A stretch of 64,000 nucleotides of DNA, taken from Gracilariopsis chorda (taxonomy: Eukaryota > Rhodophyta > Florideophyceae > Gracilariales > Gracilariaceae). The stretch lies in contig NBIV01000218.1 of assembly GCA_003194525.1 (NCBI GenBank), positions 80,039 to 144,038 on the forward strand, in the 5' to 3' direction. The position numbers and the translations under genes are program-made. The notes beneath the pieces were generated by a model. The model was not told the origin of the DNA and did no database searches. It saw nothing but the letters and a program-made list of their open reading frames with translations. Shown here in pieces: positions 33,903-43,910 of the stretch; position 1 is the stretch's first letter, and every line of letters starts with the position of its first letter.

Positions 33903-36585
33903 CAGGCGGACGAAGCCTAACTCCGACATACTCTCTAACAGCTAGTCTCTGCGACAAGGACCACGTTCTCGAAGCAGGTCAACTTGCCGATACATTTTGC
34001 TTCATCTCGACTTGCATCAACATGAAGGTCGGCACACCACGACGGGCAGATTAGTAACGTTGTGCCTAAAGCGGGACCATTGGCGATTCCCCCGTGATCC
34101 CTCAGCGAAGAAATAATCTCGCGGTCCATAAATCACATCACGCACACAAACATAGCCGATGACACTCTCCAAGACTTCTTTTACTCCTGAAGTTACAAGG
34201 GTAGGGCTTGTGTCCGCAGAATGCAAGCAAGAGGAGAGTCAAGAAATAAGTGCCAGACCACATCTGAGCCGCAGTGGCGTAAGCTCCCTCATGGGCATTC
34301 AAAGAGAACAGGCAAAGCCAAGAGAAATATCCTTTTCGAAGCCTGCAACTCGGCAGCTTTGCCGGCTATCACTGTGTTGCCAACTGCTGAAGAAAGACTT
34401 CTATGTCCGGCATTATCCCCACCGATACAACGATCTACGCTGTATCTTTGTGGCTAAGGACGCCGAGAATGTACGAAATATAAAGCGAGCTGCCAGAAAA
34501 AGTACGTCGCGGTATACATCGAACTGAAACGAGTATGCAGTTGAGGGTTGTCGTTATACACCTCTACCCTTCACAATTGTATGTCTCGAAATCCTTTTTG
34601 GAAGGGCAGCAGTCTAGTCTTCTACCCTTGGTAAAATAGATGCGCAAGATGTACATTGCTTATCGCTGTAGCTGGGTAAGTGTATTGTGAACAACGGAAA
34701 TCATGTATGGTTTACAAAAGCTCAATTAACTTATTATCTGTATACGTAAACATGGCCTTTACTTTGCTAAACGTTCAAAGAAGCGCTCAGTTTGCTCAAC
34801 CATCTCGTTCTTACAAGCAACTTCCTGGCTCTCTCCGGTGTCTTTCTTCCACCGCAACAGCACAGTACTTTCCACCATCCCAGAGTCATGAAGTGCTTGC
34901 AATGCTAGACCTCCATGCTTAGACGAAGCATCAGAGAGCGGTGGTAAGAAGTTCACACTTCTGCCAATGTAGACCTGAGCAGCAAGCAGAATTGAAAACT
35001 GAAGCTCACGTGGAAGTGTGCCATACACCTTGATCACTGGAGAGCCAACGTATCTCTTAAAAGACTCAACAATAGTATCAGCTGAACTCATGAACAAACA
35101 ATCCAATCCCACTCGCACTATAACCCGCATCAAACTCGTATCCGCAGTCTTAGAATTGGATCGAAGAAGGTTCTCAATCTTCTCACCAGGTGCCTTGCTT
35201 TCGATAAGCTCTTTCAGTTGACCTTCTAATGCAAGGTAGGGAACAAGGAAAGAAATATTGTTCTGACTTAACATATCTGAAAGCTTGCTTAACCCTCGCA
35301 TAGGATTCCAAAGGCACATGTCAGCAGCTAAGTCGATGTGTAGCCGCTCGGCCACCTGTCGTACCATGTCTTCTCTCTCCTTTTCATCTGGTACCGAAGC
35401 ACTTAGTCTTCCGGAAAGCTCGGCAAAGGTATGTACAGCCAAGTTTGCCCGTCGCTTCGGGTCTTCAACTTCTTGGAGATCACGTCCCAAGAACTTCAAC
35501 CCAAAGTCCTTCCTATTACTCGGATCTAGCTTGCTAGTAGCGGCTGTAGCGCCGATAAATCTCCCCAGAAACTCACCACAGCGTGGGTTGTCAATCTCCA
35601 TATCAGAAAGCTTACGAACAAGTTTGGAAAAGCATTCGCAGAAAATAGTCCCCTCGATTGGTGAGTCCACTAGACCTGCAAATAACTCGATACTCTTTTC
35701 CTGGTGTGTGATCTTCGAACTGAACGTCGCCATTAGTGCCTCATGCACAAACCCTTTGTAGTTGGGAGCTTTGACTTCGTCTGCAAGAATTTCCTGCACT
35801 TCACTTACTGACGGATTACTCCAGTACTCCTCCATCGCTCCCTTTGCCTTCCTCTTCAAAACCTGTGGGTCCATTAACGCTGACTTAGGCGTAGGCGCCT
35901 TCGGAGCTACTTGATGTTGTGGTCTACGAGATACGGGTTGCCAGAAAGTTGATTTCACCCGTCTCGGATCAGCAGCCTGTGTAGCCCCACTTGCATCCTT
36001 GTCTGAGAGTACTCCAAACGAACCAAATGAAGAGCCTCCTGGTCTCAGAGATCCTACGCGAGAAGCTGATGTCCCAGGCCGAAGGCTCACAGAAAAGCCG
36101 CCAGAAATACCCGACAGAGACCGGCTCGGTTGTCTCTCTAGAGTTCTGTCCAGCCGAGTTTGACCAGACGTGGATCGAGGTTCTGATGGCATGGTCATAC
36201 GTGGAACGAAGCCTTGCGGAGCACGGTCACGACTTCCCATGCCACCGCGACCTCTTCTCTCCCGCGCTGCCTGTTGAGCTTCGTGCTTCTTTCGTTCTTC
36301 CTCTTTTGCTTGCTTATGGATCTCGGCAATAGTCTTTGCGCTTGTTTTTTGTCGCCGTACCTTCCACCCATTTGCACGCTGGTCAACAAGGTCTTGGATC
36401 ATGAACCTTATTCTAGCCGGGAGGGTGAAGTCGCGACTAAGGTAATCAAAGCGACAGAAGTACTCGTTAATGACTTTAGATGCGCCAGGGTTCGTCGAAA
36501 TCTTTGCCCCGGTCTTGCTAACCAGTTTGCACAAGGCTTCCAACACATCCTCTTCTTTGCTCTCGATGCCCAACTTGAGCAATCT
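33903..36585. repeat. Partial unit 4: segment A only, continuous with intact eIF4G
   Basis: Matches 5316-7998 of unit 1 almost base for base, then diverges at 36586 where the true eIF4G coding sequence continues (TTGAATACAG) instead of segment B (GGAAGGGTAG). Its left ~300 bp carry the unit 1 alleles (GACGAAGCC, AGCTAGTC, GCAGGTCAAC). Confidence 0.95.
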
Positions 36586-39027
36586 TTGAATACAGTAGCG
36601 ATGGATGACCTTTTCACGCAGAAGATCTTTGAGGTAGAGCTCACTAATAAAACGAACATTTGCTAGCATTCGTCGCTTCGCCTTGGTAGCCTTTAGTTCA
36701 GCTTCTTCTTTCGGCACCGTAGAGACTTCTTTCTTGGGCTTGTTCTCAGCAGGAGGTTTCTCCGAAGAGGAATCGTCTTCGTTCTTTTCTTCATCCTTTG
36801 ATTCAGCCGATTCAGCGAAACGAGTGAACTCATCTCTACAATTGTTGACCAGGATGGTCTTGAAGGGAATCGGCTTAGAGTCGGCGTCCAGAAGGTTCGC
36901 CTTTCTCAGAGGTTCTGCCAGATGAATGTCGAGCCGACGACAAAGCTCAGCGTACATCCCAGAGAATTCCGGTTCAAACAGTGTCTTTTCAAAGATTTCC
37001 TTGACAATTCGATCAAGCAGGTCGAAACTATTGATCTCAATCTCAATAATCTGTTTGAAGATCTTCTCGAACTTCTCAAGTGTAAGTTTGTTAAGCAAAG
37101 AGCGCACTCTCTTGACTCTCGCTGTGATTTCATCATCTGCTTCCTTATTTCTCTTCCAGCCATTCTCGCTACGCTTCAGTTTTTCGACCGGGGGTCGGTT
37201 GATAAACGGATCAACATTTGAATGTCTTGAATGATCATACCGACCCCGTGGCAACTGCGTCTTCGATCCCCGCGGATCGAAATCCATCGGAGGAGGTTGT
37301 CCTTTTCTTTCAGGTGGAGGGAGGGCTTGTGCTCTTGCAACGCTAAGATCCAAAGATGGGTAACTTCTGCCGCCCGGGCTGGAGCCATGCGGCGGCCCAA
37401 AAGCAGAGCCGAAGGGTGCAGAACCAGGATTGGAATACCGTGATCTGGGGTCAGAGGCGTACGGACGATTGCGACCCGTCTGCATACGCGGATCCGCGCG
37501 GCTACCAGACCCATATTCACCCTTGAAGATATCTCGTCCGTCACGCACGGAGGTATCGTACTCGCTGATCTTTCTAGGGCTTATCTTGCCGCGCATTTCC
37601 CACATGAAGGTAGGAGGGTACGTGAGGCGGCCATCGACCAGGAAGCTAGGGCGCGCTCTCCTCGGCGGAGAAGAGCTGTTTGTCGCACTTTCCTCAGTTT
37701 CTGACGTCGGTTGATCATCTACTGTCGTATTCTCGTCCTTCGCTGACGCATCGCCGTTCTCTTGTGTAGGTACAGGAGCTTGAGATATAGGGGATTGAGT
37801 CACAGATGTGTCTGGAGCAGGTGACTTAGCTGAGATTGTTTTTGCCTCTGATACGGTGGGGGATGTTTCGAGTGTTTCTACCGGCTCCGCTTCGTTAACA
37901 GCTGTTTCAATAGGCGGCTCCGGTTGTGCGGAGGATGGTGGTGGCACATCCTTTGTCAATTTGGGTGATTTGACAGAGTCGGCGGATGGTGGGATGGTGT
38001 CTTGTCCCGACGACGGAGGAAGAGAGTCGGGTTCGACTGCTGACTGTGGGAGGTCGTCCCTTTCTTCTTGATTAGGATCCAAGACGGTGGAAGAAGACAC
38101 ATCGCTGGTCATAATCTCAATTTCGGCCGGGGTCGAGGGCTTCAAGGCTGGTGACGCGTCAACGGGAGTGGAAGGGAGTGTGGTTTCCTTGTTATCATCC
38201 GTGCTGGGTTCGGGCGCGGTCTCCGAAGATGTGATGGGTGCGATGTTAGTTGGTGCAATGTTGGAGGACTTGTGCTCTGGGGAAGCAGCTTGAACGGTTA
38301 GGACCGGTGCTGTTGTAGTGGCCTGAGGTGCAGTAGAAGTTTGCTGTTTAGGTGTCTCTGGTGGAATAGCAGACAGTGGTTGAACTTCCGGCACAACGGG
38401 CGGGGAAGGCCCTCGGAGTGAAGAGGGCTTAGGAGTGGGCTCGGTGGATGGCAATTTGTTTTCCGAGGCTGGGGAGGGTTCCGGAGCGTCGGCCGGATCC
38501 GGGACGAGTTCAAGGGCCTTGGAGGTGCGAGCTGGAATTTCAAGAGGGGCACGCACGGGTTCGGCCTGTTGAGTGCGCTTGGGCGGAAGCTTCGGGAGGA
38601 TTTTGACCTCCTCATTGGTCTCCGGATCGACGATGGAGAGAATCTTCTTCTCGGGGGTGGGCACGGAGATGCTCGGAGGAGGTTGTCGAGGTGCGGGGGC
38701 ATTCCTATACGAAGACTGTGCATTGGGGTTCAGTATTGTTGGGGGGTTGGGGTTGGGAATGTAGGAATATTGTGGAGGGGGTTGGTAAAGATAGCCGGCG
38801 TAGGGCTGTTGTACGGCGGCGTAGGGAGGCAATGGAGGGGGTTGAAAGGGGGGAGAAGTGTAGTAGGGCTGGGTGGGTTGTGCATTTGGAGGGTGGCGAG
38901 GGAGGACGGGAGGAATAGGGTAGGGGGGAAGGGGTTGCTGTGTAAACTGGAAGCGAGCCTGCGGCAGAGGTTGGCGGGCAGCGGGTTGGTTGCCGGGCTT
39001 AGAAGAAGACGAGGAGTCGGTAGGCAT
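34759..39027 (-). CDS. EIF4G: Translation initiation factor eIF4G, complete
   Basis: 1,422 aa without introns from the ATG at 39027 (MPTDSSSSSKPGNQ). The frame is open another 211 codons upstream through GC-rich DNA, but that part is not conserved-looking. Residues ~1-470 are Pro/Gln/Ser-rich and disordered. An eIF4E-binding motif YPPTFMW (about 37600-37621; Y-X4-M-W) aligns with the YGPTFLL motif of yeast eIF4G. MIF4G starts at about residue 630 (RVRSLLNKLTLEKFEKI) and binds eIF4A. MA3 is at ~1055-1175 (EEYWSNPSVSEVQEIL). The C-terminal ~180 residues (ILLAAQVYIGR, LQALHDSGMVESTVLLRW) resemble a W2 domain. It scaffolds cap-dependent initiation in the cytosol. Its 3' 2.7 kb is duplicated three times to the left. 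It is divergent from the V-ATPase gene. Confidence 0.92.
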   Translation of the reverse strand: MPTDSSSSSKPGNQPAARQPLPQARFQFTQQPLPPYPIPPVLPRHPPNAQPTQPYYTSPPFQPPPLPPYAAVQQPYAGYLYQPPPQYSYIPNPNPPTILNPNAQSSYRNAPAPRQPPPSISVPTPEKKILSIVDPETNEEVKILPKLPPKRTQQAEPVRAPLEIPARTSKALELVPDPADAPEPSPASENKLPSTEPTPKPSSLRGPSPPVVPEVQPLSAIPPETPKQQTSTAPQATTTAPVLTVQAASPEHKSSNIAPTNIAPITSSETAPEPSTDDNKETTLPSTPVDASPALKPSTPAEIEIMTSDVSSSTVLDPNQEERDDLPQSAVEPDSLPPSSGQDTIPPSADSVKSPKLTKDVPPPSSAQPEPPIETAVNEAEPVETLETSPTVSEAKTISAKSPAPDTSVTQSPISQAPVPTQENGDASAKDENTTVDDQPTSETEESATNSSSPPRRARPSFLVDGRLTYPPTFMWEMRGKISPRKISEYDTSVRDGRDIFKGEYGSGSRADPRMQTGRNRPYASDPRSRYSNPGSAPFGSAFGPPHGSSPGGRSYPSLDLSVARAQALPPPERKGQPPPMDFDPRGSKTQLPRGRYDHSRHSNVDPFINRPPVEKLKRSENGWKRNKEADDEITARVKRVRSLLNKLTLEKFEKIFKQIIEIEINSFDLLDRIVKEIFEKTLFEPEFSGMYAELCRRLDIHLAEPLRKANLLDADSKPIPFKTILVNNCRDEFTRFAESAESKDEEKNEDDSSSEKPPAENKPKKEVSTVPKEEAELKATKAKRRMLANVRFISELYLKDLLREKVIHRYCIQRLLKLGIESKEEDVLEALCKLVSKTGAKISTNPGASKVINEYFCRFDYLSRDFTLPARIRFMIQDLVDQRANGWKVRRQKTSAKTIAEIHKQAKEEERKKHEAQQAARERRGRGGMGSRDRAPQGFVPRMTMPSEPRSTSGQTRLDRTLERQPSRSLSGISGGFSVSLRPGTSASRVGSLRPGGSSFGSFGVLSDKDASGATQAADPRRVKSTFWQPVSRRPQHQVAPKAPTPKSALMDPQVLKRKAKGAMEEYWSNPSVSEVQEILADEVKAPNYKGFVHEALMATFSSKITHQEKSIELFAGLVDSPIEGTIFCECFSKLVRKLSDMEIDNPRCGEFLGRFIGATAATSKLDPSNRKDFGLKFLGRDLQEVEDPKRRANLAVHTFAELSGRLSASVPDEKEREDMVRQVAERLHIDLAADMCLWNPMRGLSKLSDMLSQNNISFLVPYLALEGQLKELIESKAPGEKIENLLRSNSKTADTSLMRVIVRVGLDCLFMSSADTIVESFKRYVGSPVIKVYGTLPRELQFSILLAAQVYIGRSVNFLPPLSDASSKHGGLALQALHDSGMVESTVLLRWKKDTGESQEVACKNEMVEQTERFFERLAK

Positions 39028-39905
39028 GAGGGGCGCGTATGGGGTAAAGTTATTGCAGAAGGGGGGATGGGGTGGGTGCGTGTGGGGAGAGGGGACGGTG
39101 GCGGAGGACGTTGAAGAACAAATGTGGTGCGGCTGCGTTAAGGAGAACGCCGCAGCGCTTGACCGGCGGCCGAGACACCGAGCGGCGCCCACCGCCGTGC
39201 TTTTCAGCGCGCACGTTGCCGCGCCCGCCGTCCCCGAACGCGCCCTCTGTAATGGCTGCATACTGTAAGGCGCGGCTTGGGCTGCGACCGACCGTCGACG
39301 TCGCGCCATGGCGTGGGCGGGGCGTCTGCCGCAAATGGCGTGCTGCGGCGCGAGGCGAGCTGCTCGCGCAGTGTAAGCAACGCTGACAGCTGTGCCGGAA
39401 ACGTGGCCGCAGTGTTGTGCTCTCTCACGTGCTGCTTCCGTTATAGGCGCCGCGACACGCACCTGCCTCCGCCGCGATGCGTCGTCGAGAGTGGGGAGAG
39501 CCGCTCTGCCGCAGCCGCCTGTCTTCTTCCTCCAATTTACCAAGCGCAGCAACAATCGCAGCCGCGACGCACCTCCTCGGCGTGTGCCGCCGCTGAACGC
39601 AAGCAGGTACAAGTGTCCACAACTGCAACGGCCCAACCTCCATAAATGACACCGCACCAAGTACTCCCTGTCAACGTGTCATACACATCTATTTTTCGTT
39701 AACTTTTGGCGTTCATAACCGACCATCTTCACACCAATTGACAGCATCGCTCCTTCTCCCCCCCCTAACCGATTCCATTCCGTTCAACCGCGCCAAGCCA
39801 AACCCCATCGGCCTCCGTCGATCACCTCCGCCAGCTTCCTCCACCGTCTTCCTTCAACGCGTTTCCACGCCCCTTACCCCCGGCTAACATCCCCACCAAA
39901 ACAAC
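39028..39905. promoter_or_regulatory. Divergent intergenic region between eIF4G and V-ATPase subunit d
   Basis: 878 bp between two start codons on opposite strands. About 39130-39600 is markedly GC-rich; 39660-39905 is pyrimidine-rich on the plus strand (CTTCTCCCCCCCCTAACC), like a 5'UTR leader. Probably a shared promoter region; no specific factor site is claimed. Confidence 0.5.
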
Positions 39906-41337
39906 ATGGCCCCCGGTGGCATGCTCCTCTTCAACGTCGACGACGGCTACTTGGAGGGAATTCTGCGCGGCTATCGTTCCGTACGTTTGGCATCCACAAT
40001 TGGTTTTTGTTTGAGTGCATTCGTGTGCATTTCTCTTCTTTCGCCTGCATTTTACTTACCATCTCTTCGAACATGAAATCTGCGTTCTCAGGGCTTTCTC
40101 TCATCCGCCGACTTCGTCGCCCTCACTCAATGCGAGAATCTCGAAGATGTGAGAATGCATCTATCGGTATGTTGTCTGTATCCATCCTTTCTATCCATTT
40201 CGTGCTGCCGTCCTTGCGCATCTCATCTGACCATATGTCGCTCTGTGTTCCACGACACTTTGTTTCACTCCAAACGAAAAAAAGGCTACGGACTACGGCA
40301 ACTTCTTGCAAAACGAACCATCTCCGTTGCAAACAAAAACTGTCGTCGAACACGCCACTAAAAAACTGGTCGAGGAATTTCGCTTCATTCGTTCACAAGC
40401 CACAGAGCCGCTTGGCACCTTCCTGGACTATCTCACCTACCCCTACATGATCGACAACCTCATCCTGCTCATCACCGGTACATTGCATCACCGTGATATT
40501 TCTGAGCTCATCAACAAGTGCCATCCCCTTGGTCACTTTGATTCCATGGCCTCGCTCTGCATCGCAACCACCCCAGAAGAGCTATACCGCGAAATTGTTA
40601 TTGACACTCCTCTCGCACCGTACTTTTCCGAATGCGTCGCCCTCGAAGATCTCACCGACATCAACATTGAAATCATTCGTAACACTTTGTACAAGGCTTA
40701 TTTGGAAGACTTCCATCGTTTGTGCATGCAGCTCGGAGGCGCCACAGCAGAACTCATGGGAGAAATCTTGCAGTTCGAAGCAGACAGAAGAGCTATTAAT
40801 ATCACCGTCAATTCCTTCGGTACTGAACTTACTAAGCACGAAAGGGAGAAGTTGTATCCCACCGTAGGCGCTCTCTTCCCTGAAGGCATTTCCAAGCTTG
40901 CCCGCGCCGATGACTCACAAGCGGTTGCATCTGCTATAGAGCCTTACGGCATTTATAGAAAGCTTTTCCAATCCGCAGCTGACAACGTGGATAAGAGTTT
41001 GGAAGACGCATTTTTCGAACATGAGGTGTTTCTGTGCAAGCAGACATTTGAAAAGCAGTTCCACTATGGTATTTTTTATGCTTATTTGCGTTTGAAGGAA
41101 CAAGAAGTGAGGAACATATTGTGGATCTGTGAGGTAAGTTGATGCAAACTTTGGTCTCTTGGGGTAGTTGTCTCAGCCTCTATGACAACCGCATTTGGTG
41201 ACGCTCAGCTCAGTTTTATGTCTAACACCATGTTCTCCCCTGTTGCGACGGATTCAATTGCGAATAACACAATGCAGTGCATAACCCAGAAGCAGACAAG
41301 GAAAATCAACAATTTTGTAACTTCGGCATTCTCTTAA
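39906..41337 (+). CDS. ATP6V0D: V-type proton ATPase subunit d (V0 sector), four exons
   Basis: Exons 39906-39980, 40092-40166, 40285-41133 and 41278-41337 give 352 aa, against 351 in human ATP6V0D1. Seen: LLFNVDDGYLEGILRGYRS, then ATDYGNFLQNEPSPL, YMIDNLILLITGTLH, KCHPLGHFDSM, NIEIIRNTLYKAYLEDF, FEADRRAINITVNSFGTEL, FFEHEVFLCKQ and LKEQEVRNILWICE, all hallmarks of subunit d. Intron donors are GTACGT, GTATGT and GTAAGT, each phase 0. The last exon encodes CITQKQTRKINN and a short tail in place of the usual NYIPIF end. The protein sits on the cytosolic face of the V0 ring and couples V1 to V0. Confidence 0.93.
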
Positions 41338-41668
41338 ATTATGTGATGAAGACTCGGCCTCCATTTCGTGTTCACAAACAAAAAGGCCCACAAGATATGC
41401 TAGGTTGAACAAGAATACATTTGATCCCATACGTAAAAACTCTAACTATTCAATGATTTCTGCGCGCCACATGCTCTCAAGCTATTCTGAAATGCGTTTA
41501 TGCACGATCTTCACAGCTGCGAACAACTTCGATAAATGTACACGTCTTGGCGGTTCAGAGGTATGTATGAAAGTCGCAGTGATAACGAAAAAATAAAAGT
41601 GAAACTGTACAAGGTGGAGCTTTCTTGTCAGTCAGAAAACCAAGGTGGGGATTTAAGCCTCAAGACCA

Positions 41669-42445
41669 CTAGGCGCGTTTCTGTTCGACAGTGGTATCGG
41701 ATGGGTGAATGTGGCCATTTGTATCGGAAGAGGAGGTGTTCAGAGTGGATGCCTCTTCGCCCGCGGGGCGGCGTTCGCCGTTAGGACCTGGATTGTTACG
41801 ACCGTTTGGTAGTTGATCACTGTCGGGTCCGTTGCCAACAGGATCGCGTCCATCTTCGCTACCATCGTCTTTATCATCGTCACTGTCCTCCAACACTTTC
41901 CCACTCCACAGCGCCAAACTGACACGGGCCTCATTTCTATAATGGGCTTTTCGCCTTGCTTCAAACTCTTCTCTCGAGCGCGGGGATGATCCTCCGCTAA
42001 AGGTAGTAGTGTCTCGTATGTGGACACTTCTGCCAGTGGAGCCGGCACTGCTGGCCCCATCGGAAGAGGTTGCGGGCGCGTTTTTGGGCATGCTGTTCTC
42101 GAGGGATTGAAAGCCGACCAAGCGCTCACCGGGAATGAAAGATGGTGATTCTGGGGGGCTTTGAAGCACGGATCCGGAGGTGGAACTGCCAGTTTCCGAG
42201 CCTACGAACGGGGTCTTCGGTTCGTCAATCTTCATGCGCGGCCCGCTGCGCTCCATTTCAAGCGCGTTGGAAATGAGATTCTGTTCGTCCCAATGAAGGC
42301 GAGACTTCTTCTTCGGGGCCTCTGAAACAGAGGGCGGCGATGCATTTGCGTCCGGTTCGGACATTGCAGGTTCCGAGGGGCGGCGAGCACGTGGGTCGGG
42401 GTCCGGGTCGGGGCGGTCGGATGCTTTGCAGTTGGGTTGTGACAT
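41669..42445 (-). CDS. PPP1R2: Protein phosphatase 1 inhibitor-2 family protein
   Basis: 258 aa from the ATG at 42445 (MSQPNCKASDRPD); an alternative ATG is 27 codons downstream (MSEPDANAS). Family signatures in order: KKKSRLHWDEQNLI (the KSQKWDE-type PP1-binding site), MKIDEPKTPF (the PxTPY-type site phosphorylated by GSK3 in animals) and FEARRKAHYRNE (the HYNE-type motif that occupies the PP1 active site), followed by an acidic stretch DSDDDKDD. The rest is disordered and Ser/Pro-rich. It should bind and inhibit or chaperone the PP1 catalytic subunit in cytosol and nucleus. It is convergent with the V-ATPase gene. Confidence 0.85.
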   Translation of the reverse strand: MSQPNCKASDRPDPDPDPRARRPSEPAMSEPDANASPPSVSEAPKKKSRLHWDEQNLISNALEMERSGPRMKIDEPKTPFVGSETGSSTSGSVLQSPPESPSFIPGERLVGFQSLENSMPKNAPATSSDGASSAGSTGRSVHIRDTTTFSGGSSPRSREEFEARRKAHYRNEARVSLALWSGKVLEDSDDDKDDGSEDGRDPVGNGPDSDQLPNGRNNPGPNGERRPAGEEASTLNTSSSDTNGHIHPSDTTVEQKRA

Positions 42446-43090
42446 ACGGATCAAGTATGACAGGACAATGAAAGCGGGTGAAGGGGCGTGAGTTGCGAGT
42501 GGCTCTCTGTATCTTGGACGCGGCCGAGGTGAACTCAGTGCCAAGGACAGCAGCAAGGTGGTAAAGGGCGCGAGGTGCGAAAGGTCAGGCAGCGAAAGCG
42601 GCGATCTGGGTGGCGTGTGGAGGGGGAGGGGTGACGAGAATGGCGGTTGTACGGTCGCGTTTTGAGCGGATGGCGCGCTAAATGTGTGCAGCGAAGGTGA
42701 AAGCGTCGCGCGTGGCGCGGATTTGTTGGGTTGCCGACGGTCTGCGTGCAGCCGATCGCGCGCTGTTCCAACACGTTGAAAAGCGGTTAAAAAAAGGGCG
42801 ACGGCGCCCTGCCAAAAAGACGCTCATGCGCCTGCCAGGTTGCAAGTGTGGAATCTACGCGGAAAGCGTCGCGGAGCCAATCTCACTCCGCCATACCGAA
42901 GCGCCGACACGTCACTGGCCAACGCCGCGACGCTGGCCACTCATGTGCCACCATTCCTGTTTACAGTCGTTGCCGCTGTTCATGATCTTCCTCCCTGCCT
43001 CAGCTTCCCTCTCTCGCCACACCAGCAGCCAAGTCATCCCTCCAGTCGCACCCCTTCTCATCCACTTCTGCGAGGAGTCGTCTGCCTCCG
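42446..43090. other. Intergenic region upstream of inhibitor-2
   Basis: No gene recognised. GC-rich, with only shadow ORFs; probably the promoter of the minus-strand inhibitor-2 gene and the 3' end of the next minus-strand gene. Confidence 0.5.
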
Positions 43091-43910
43091 TCACCCTTTC
43101 CGTCCAAAACCAGTAGAAGCCTCAAACCTCCAGCCCCCATCTGCACTTTTGCGTACCCGTCCCGCCTTCAGCGTCTCCTCTGTCAGATGAGCCGGCAGTT
43201 CATGTCGCCTTCGTTTGTCCCGTTTCAAGTTTTTCCGTCGACTTCGAATTTTCTTTCGTTTCTTCTTCGCGTTGCCACCACCATTAGTAACCGCTCCATC
43301 ACGCGCGTCCCCACCCGCCTTGTCCACGCCCTCAAAACCATTCGCCCACGTCTTAAACTCTGAGTCTTGTTCTTCAGTCATTTTTCGCAGCACGTCGTCC
43401 CCCCATTCCTCATCACTGCTCGAACCTTCTTTCCCCTTTTCTCCTTTCTCCCCGTTTTCCATTTGCTTCGCGGAGTTCTTAGTGCGGTTCTTACCGCTGT
43501 CCTTTTTCTTGCGTTCTGGGCTGGGTGCCCTATTGCCCCGTTTGCCTACAGCTCGCGCCCTGGATTCAATTTCGCTTTCACTTCCATCCGAGTCATCCTC
43601 GTCCGTCATCAGCTGTCGCGCTTGTCTTCTTAGTGCACTTCCAAGTCGTCGGTTCGCTTCACTCAACCCTGGTGTAGTTGTAACTTGAATTGCCTGATTT
43701 GGATCTGCCCCAAGTCCAAGTCTATCCGAAACATGCTTCCAGAACAGTTAGCTTCTGTGAAAATCTTCAAGAACGACGTTCAACATACCGTGCTGGTCGC
43801 GGAGTGAACTTCTCCGCAGGCGCTTCATCTTCTGAAGAGCTTGCTTCGTGTTGCTCTAGAAACGCCCGCACTGTGGCTAGTGCGCTTGCGTCATGTTCCA
43901 AGTCCGCCAT
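43091..43910 (-). CDS. Basic, probably nuclear protein of unknown function, two exons
   Basis: Exon 1 starts at the ATG at 43910 (MADLEHDASALATVRAFL) and ends near 43789 at a GTATGT donor. The main exon ends at 43091 and is open from about 43666 upward to roughly 43740; the acceptor cannot be fixed by eye (AG sites near 43662 and 43694-43740 give different phases). The protein is about 230-250 aa, with acidic and basic blocks (EEWGDDVLRKMTEEQ, then NAKKKRKKIRSRRKNLKRDK and LPAHLTEETL). The K-R-S-R-x-K-N-L-x-x-D-K block looks like a conserved nuclear or nucleolar motif, but I cannot name the family. Confidence 0.6.

Noticed and set aside
43215-43688. Plus-strand 157-codon ORF
   Set aside because: Antisense of the Lys/Glu/Ser-rich nuclear-like gene; its Phe/Ser-rich composition comes from reversed codons.
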